Below are positions 60,806 through 64,000 of a DNA stretch of 64,000 nucleotides, piece by piece. The first letter of the stretch is position 1. Every line of letters starts with the position of its first letter. Where the stretch lies: the NCBI RefSeq assembly GCF_000400465.1, contig NW_008806299.1, positions 1 through 64,000 on the forward strand, read 5' to 3'. The notes under the pieces are model-generated. The model was not told where the DNA came from. It did no database searches and was given only the letters and a program-made list of their open reading frames with translations. Both the position numbers and the translations under genes were made by a program. Origin of the DNA: Wallemia ichthyophaga EXF-994 (Eukaryota; Basidiomycota; Wallemiomycetes; Wallemiales; Wallemiaceae).

Positions 60806-62773
60806 ATGTTTTTCAAGGCTGAAGTAGCATTGTTAGCGCTGTTCAGTAGTAAAGGTGTGGGTGGACTCATGGGTGACTCGCCGGGCGGCCCCCCAATGCA
60901 CGAAAAGAATGCAAATCAGGGTGTCAAAAAGATCACCCTCGAGGTCACTGAAATGGTTACAAGCTTAGATGGCGGGAAGCCACGAGAAATGTTCGCTATC
61001 AATGGCAGGCCGTTCAACGGCGCCGAACCAATCGTCGTTGACGAAGATGACGTGGTGGAGATAGATTACATAAATAATGCGCATACAAATACTACTCTCC
61101 ACGCACATGGTATTACTCAAAGTGGTACAATATGGTCAGATGGAGTTCCAGGCGTGACTCAAACCTATATTGGAAGTGGTGAAAATTTCACGTATCAATG
61201 GAACGCGGAGTATGGAATGTATTGGTTGCATGATCACTCACGTGAGCAGTACCAAGATGGTATAGCTCTTCCAGTCTACGTCCGACCAAACGACAATCGT
61301 CCAAAGCCTTTCTATCAGCTCACAAACGACAATAACGCAATCGAGTCACTCGAAAAGCAAGACAGAGATCCGCAGATTATCATGCTGGCTGACTACACAA
61401 CGCTTAACAGCACTGAACAGAAGCGATTGTCTGAAGAGTGGCATTCAGAATTACTATGTTACGACGCTGTACTCATTAACAACCATGGACGCAGAAATTG
61501 CCCAGCTATGGATAAGCTGAGAACGTATGCATCCGAAAATAAAAATGGGCTGATTGATGGCTCCTACATCACCGCCAAAGGATGTCCGAACATTACAGAA
61601 AGCACTCCAGCAGTGCCTGACGATATAGAGCTCGATGCAGATGTGTGGTTTAACTGCGAGGAGACCAACACGACTACTCCAAAGTTTGAATTCGAGTATG
61701 TTGACGATGGCAATGAGCAATGGGCCGTCCTACATATGGTTTCCGCGGCTAGTCACTGGTCTTACATCGTTTCAATCGATGAGCATCCAGTTTATCTGTT
61801 TTCTCAAGACGGAAGATATCACAGCATGCCGTCTGCAGAGCCTGCCGATGCTTTTGAGTTTGTTATTGGAGAGCGTCTGGGAGTTGCTTTTAAATTACAC
61901 ACAGCAGGCGAATATGTAATGCGAGTATCTGTTTGGAACGCACCTCAGATTCTGGCAACACACGCAATCATCAGCTATGGTAATAACAACAACGTTCGCT
62001 ACGTGAAGGAGGAAGGGCTTCCTGCGCTGCCTGATTCCAAGCCAACTATTAACTACGGAGGTGGATTGGTTAAGGAGAACGCGACTGTTATACAATCAAC
62101 TCAACTACGTGCATACGATGCGCCAAATGTACCCAAACCTCACGAGAAAGCTGACAAGACGCTAATTTTCACATTGCAATACGACGGGACGTTATACTGG
62201 GGTATGTCAGACGAGGGAGCTGTAGTTGAACGGTACAATATCACCGAAAAGCAGACCGCTGAGACACCTGCACTTTTCGATCTGGAGTCATACATTGGCT
62301 CGTCATCAACCGCTCACTACCCAGCCGGTAGCGTTGTAGACGTGGTGTTTGTCGTTAATGGAACAGTTCCTCAACCGCCTCACCCGATGCATTTCCATGG
62401 GCTTCACAGGCACTTGCTTGGTAGCGGTACTTTGGGGCTGATGAGCTGGAACTACACTGATGTGGCGGATTTCGATGCTCACAACCCTGATGCTATCAAC
62501 TGGGAGGATCCAGCTTACGTCGACACGTTCAACACGCCATCTTCCATGCCTGATGCACCCTCCTACCTCGTTACGCGCTTTGAAGCTGGAGAAGCAGAGC
62601 CTACGCTCTTACATTGTCACATTGGTTTGTGGAAGCTAATTTATCTCATTTTGTCTCACATTGTCTCAGGATCCCATAAAGCGGAAGGAATGGAATATCT
62701 TCTCATAGCGGAAGGAAAACAGCCTGAGATACCAGAATACTACAGAATCCAGGCCGGTCAAGTTGACTATTAG
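60806..62773 (+). CDS. Multicopper oxidase
   Basis: Couples substrate oxidation to reduction of O2 to water. Exons 60806-62624 and 62670-62773 give 640 aa. Copper-binding segments: LHAHGITQ (His about 99 and 101; Ala replaces the usual Trp), YWLHDHSREQYQDG (His about 142 and 144), PHPMHFHGLH, and HCHIGSHKAEGM, the last rebuilt only by removing a 45-nt intron. That intron is in frame and stop-free, so retention would insert 15 residues into the trinuclear/T1 site. Many Asn-x-Thr sites suggest secretion; the N-terminal hydrophobic stretch is short, so a signal peptide is likely but weak. Laccase, ascorbate-oxidase-like or ferroxidase activity cannot be told apart. Confidence 0.92.
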   Translation: MFFKAEVALLALFSSKGVGGLMGDSPGGPPMHEKNANQGVKKITLEVTEMVTSLDGGKPREMFAINGRPFNGAEPIVVDEDDVVEIDYINNAHTNTTLHAHGITQSGTIWSDGVPGVTQTYIGSGENFTYQWNAEYGMYWLHDHSREQYQDGIALPVYVRPNDNRPKPFYQLTNDNNAIESLEKQDRDPQIIMLADYTTLNSTEQKRLSEEWHSELLCYDAVLINNHGRRNCPAMDKLRTYASENKNGLIDGSYITAKGCPNITESTPAVPDDIELDADVWFNCEETNTTTPKFEFEYVDDGNEQWAVLHMVSAASHWSYIVSIDEHPVYLFSQDGRYHSMPSAEPADAFEFVIGERLGVAFKLHTAGEYVMRVSVWNAPQILATHAIISYGNNNNVRYVKEEGLPALPDSKPTINYGGGLVKENATVIQSTQLRAYDAPNVPKPHEKADKTLIFTLQYDGTLYWGMSDEGAVVERYNITEKQTAETPALFDLESYIGSSSTAHYPAGSVVDVVFVVNGTVPQPPHPMHFHGLHRHLLGSGTLGLMSWNYTDVADFDAHNPDAINWEDPAYVDTFNTPSSMPDAPSYLVTRFEAGEAEPTLLHCHIGLWKLIYLILSHIVSGSHKAEGMEYLLIAEGKQPEIPEYYRIQAGQVDY

Positions 62774-62903
62774 ATATATTCCCTCAATAGAATTTTTTTT
62801 ACCTGAACCTAATACTTGCACGATAATGCTTTGTATTCTACTAAATTAAATTGGTATACCTGTTTTTAAGGAAATATCCATCAATTTATCTACAAGAATC
62901 CCA

Positions 62904-64000
62904 TCAAAGCTTCGATGCTGCTATACCTTTGGGTGGGATTGGTGACTGATCTTTGTCAAAATAGATCTGTTCGCCTGATCTGAAGGCCATCTGCAGACCT
63001 ACACAGATTTTGCTTGCGATGTACGCGTCGTCAATTTCAAGCGGAAGAGGGGAATTGTCGAGCACAGCGCTGGTGAACTCCCTCATTTCGTTCGAGAATG
63101 CCTCTCTGAACCTATCGAAATAGTCTTGCGTTGTTTGCTTGCGATATCCATGCTCATCTGCAAGAGTGACACGGTTTATGGCACTGTCAATGTTGACCTT
63201 GATCATTCCATTCTCGCCCGTTATTTGCGCCCAGCATTCGTGTCCATGGATTGCAGTTCTCGAGAGGTACAAGTTGGCAAGTTTGCCACTTTCGAAGACT
63301 ACAGTAGCGACTGAGTTGTCAGCATCCTTAGACTCGGCTAATCCATGCATTCTTGCATTGTAGCCTGCAGCAAACACCTTCTTGACCTTCTCATTTGGTC
63401 CCATGTACCACCTCATCAAGTCAACATCGTGAATCCCGCAATCGACCAGTATTGATCCGCTAACCTTTGAATACCCGACAAAGAAATCAACAATCTCAGC
63501 GTTGTACTGGTCATTGGTGACGCCATAGTAGTGAAACACATCACCCAGCTCACCGCCCTTCACTCTGTTGAATGCTTCTCTGTAGCTTTCGTCGAAACGG
63601 CGAGACATACCCACCAAAATCTTGAGATGCGGATTCTTTTTGGCCTCTTCGACAACTGGTAGCGCATCGTCCAGGTTCACGGCTATGGGTTTTTCAAGCA
63701 ACAGATGTTTACCTGCCTTGATAGCCTTCAGAGCGAGAATCGGATGTTGGGTTGTGTCGCTAGCTACCAAGATGGCTTGGATGGATGGATCGTTGATGAC
63801 ATTTTCCTCGCTTGTGAAGCGCTTGACCTGCTCACCCAATACGGCCCTAGACGCTTCAAGGACCTCCGTGCGTGGGTCGGCCACGGCTACTAATTGAGCA
63901 CGTGGCTCCTTCACCACCTGTACTGAATAGTATGAGTGTGTTGAATAATTTAGTAGGGGTCTACGTACGTTTAAGGCATGTCTCATTCCCATTCTGCCGA
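62904..64000 (-). CDS. Gfo/Idh/MocA-family oxidoreductase (inositol 2-dehydrogenase-like), 5' partial
   Basis: Exons 63969 to beyond 64000 and 62904-63917 (minus); the N-terminus is off the window. The joined sequence begins GRMGMRHALN then VVKEPRAQLVAVADPR, the end of the Rossmann dinucleotide motif, after removing a 51-nt intron with a CTACTAAA branch. Family hallmarks: LLLEKPIAVNLDDALPVVEE (EKP motif) and GSILVDCGIHDVDLMRWY with the catalytic Asp/His. This resembles myo-inositol 2-dehydrogenases. It is convergent with the multicopper oxidase (130 bp between stops). Confidence 0.9.
   Translation of the reverse strand, partial: GRMGMRHALNVRRPLLNYSTHSYYSVQVVKEPRAQLVAVADPRTEVLEASRAVLGEQVKRFTSEENVINDPSIQAILVASDTTQHPILALKAIKAGKHLLLEKPIAVNLDDALPVVEEAKKNPHLKILVGMSRRFDESYREAFNRVKGGELGDVFHYYGVTNDQYNAEIVDFFVGYSKVSGSILVDCGIHDVDLMRWYMGPNEKVKKVFAAGYNARMHGLAESKDADNSVATVVFESGKLANLYLSRTAIHGHECWAQITGENGMIKVNIDSAINRVTLADEHGYRKQTTQDYFDRFREAFSNEMREFTSAVLDNSPLPLEIDDAYIASKICVGLQMAFRSGEQIYFDKDQSPIPPKGIAASKL

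Noticed and set aside
53521-64000. Classical secondary-metabolite gene cluster
   Set aside because: No polyketide synthase, peptide synthetase, terpene cyclase or prenyltransferase is visible.

Overview
This is fungal nuclear DNA, most likely from a basidiomycete with a compact genome. Nearly every gene carries short spliceosomal introns, which I counted at 37-94 nt and mostly 43-55 nt. They have GT..AG ends and often a CTAAC/CTGAC-like branch site. The families also point there: hybrid histidine-kinase phytochromes, velvet, HMG-box and Zn2Cys6 regulators, HOG1, a DUF6593-like protein and an HsbA-like secreted protein. A Wallemia-like organism is my best guess (inference only, from architecture and gene content). 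Because exons are short, single-frame reading misses most gene models. I rebuilt them from splice sites, reading phase and family conservation, and all multi-exon totals given below are multiples of three.

Layout. 1-1.9 kb is gene-free flank. 1.9-8.3 kb holds regulators: a velvet factor, an HMG-box factor and two tandem ATF/CREB-type bZIPs. 8.9-17 kb has a secreted alpha-galactosidase, a Zn2Cys6 factor with two micro-exons, an LEA-like mitochondrial protein, a secreted HsbA-like protein, a small helical protein of unknown family, and a thioesterase-like membrane protein. 17.3-27.4 kb is a head-to-tail pair of phytochrome hybrid kinases. 27.8-34.5 kb has FHIT/HNT2, DSK2, two small SH3-like ORFs, the second member of the unknown helical family, and mitochondrial GUF1. 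35-41 kb is gene-poor, with a pair of decaying secreted-protein genes, a divergent histone H3-H4 pair and an F-box pseudogene. 41.3-53.1 kb is housekeeping and signalling: a second HMG-box gene, proteasome alpha-5, HOG1, a NIPSNAP protein, an SDR, tRNA dihydrouridine synthase and an ISWI remodeller. 53.5-64 kb is metabolic or accessory: an MFS transporter, a degenerate SDR paralogue, a DUF6593-like protein, an F-box-like gene, a Zn2Cys6 factor, a multicopper oxidase and a Gfo/Idh/MocA oxidoreductase cut by the window edge.

How they may work together. The most striking content is that parts of one described fungal light/stress circuit sit within about 43 kb: velvet, two ATF-type bZIPs, two phytochromes and the HOG MAPK. 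In Aspergillus, phytochrome signals through the HOG/SakA MAPK to an ATF-type bZIP and contacts velvet proteins. Whether this proximity is meaningful or chance cannot be decided from the sequence. Several local duplications are also visible: bZIP x2, phytochrome x2, HMG x2, SDR x2, the unknown helical family x2, a small secreted protein x2 and SH3-like x2. Some copies have lost catalytic motifs or reading frame.
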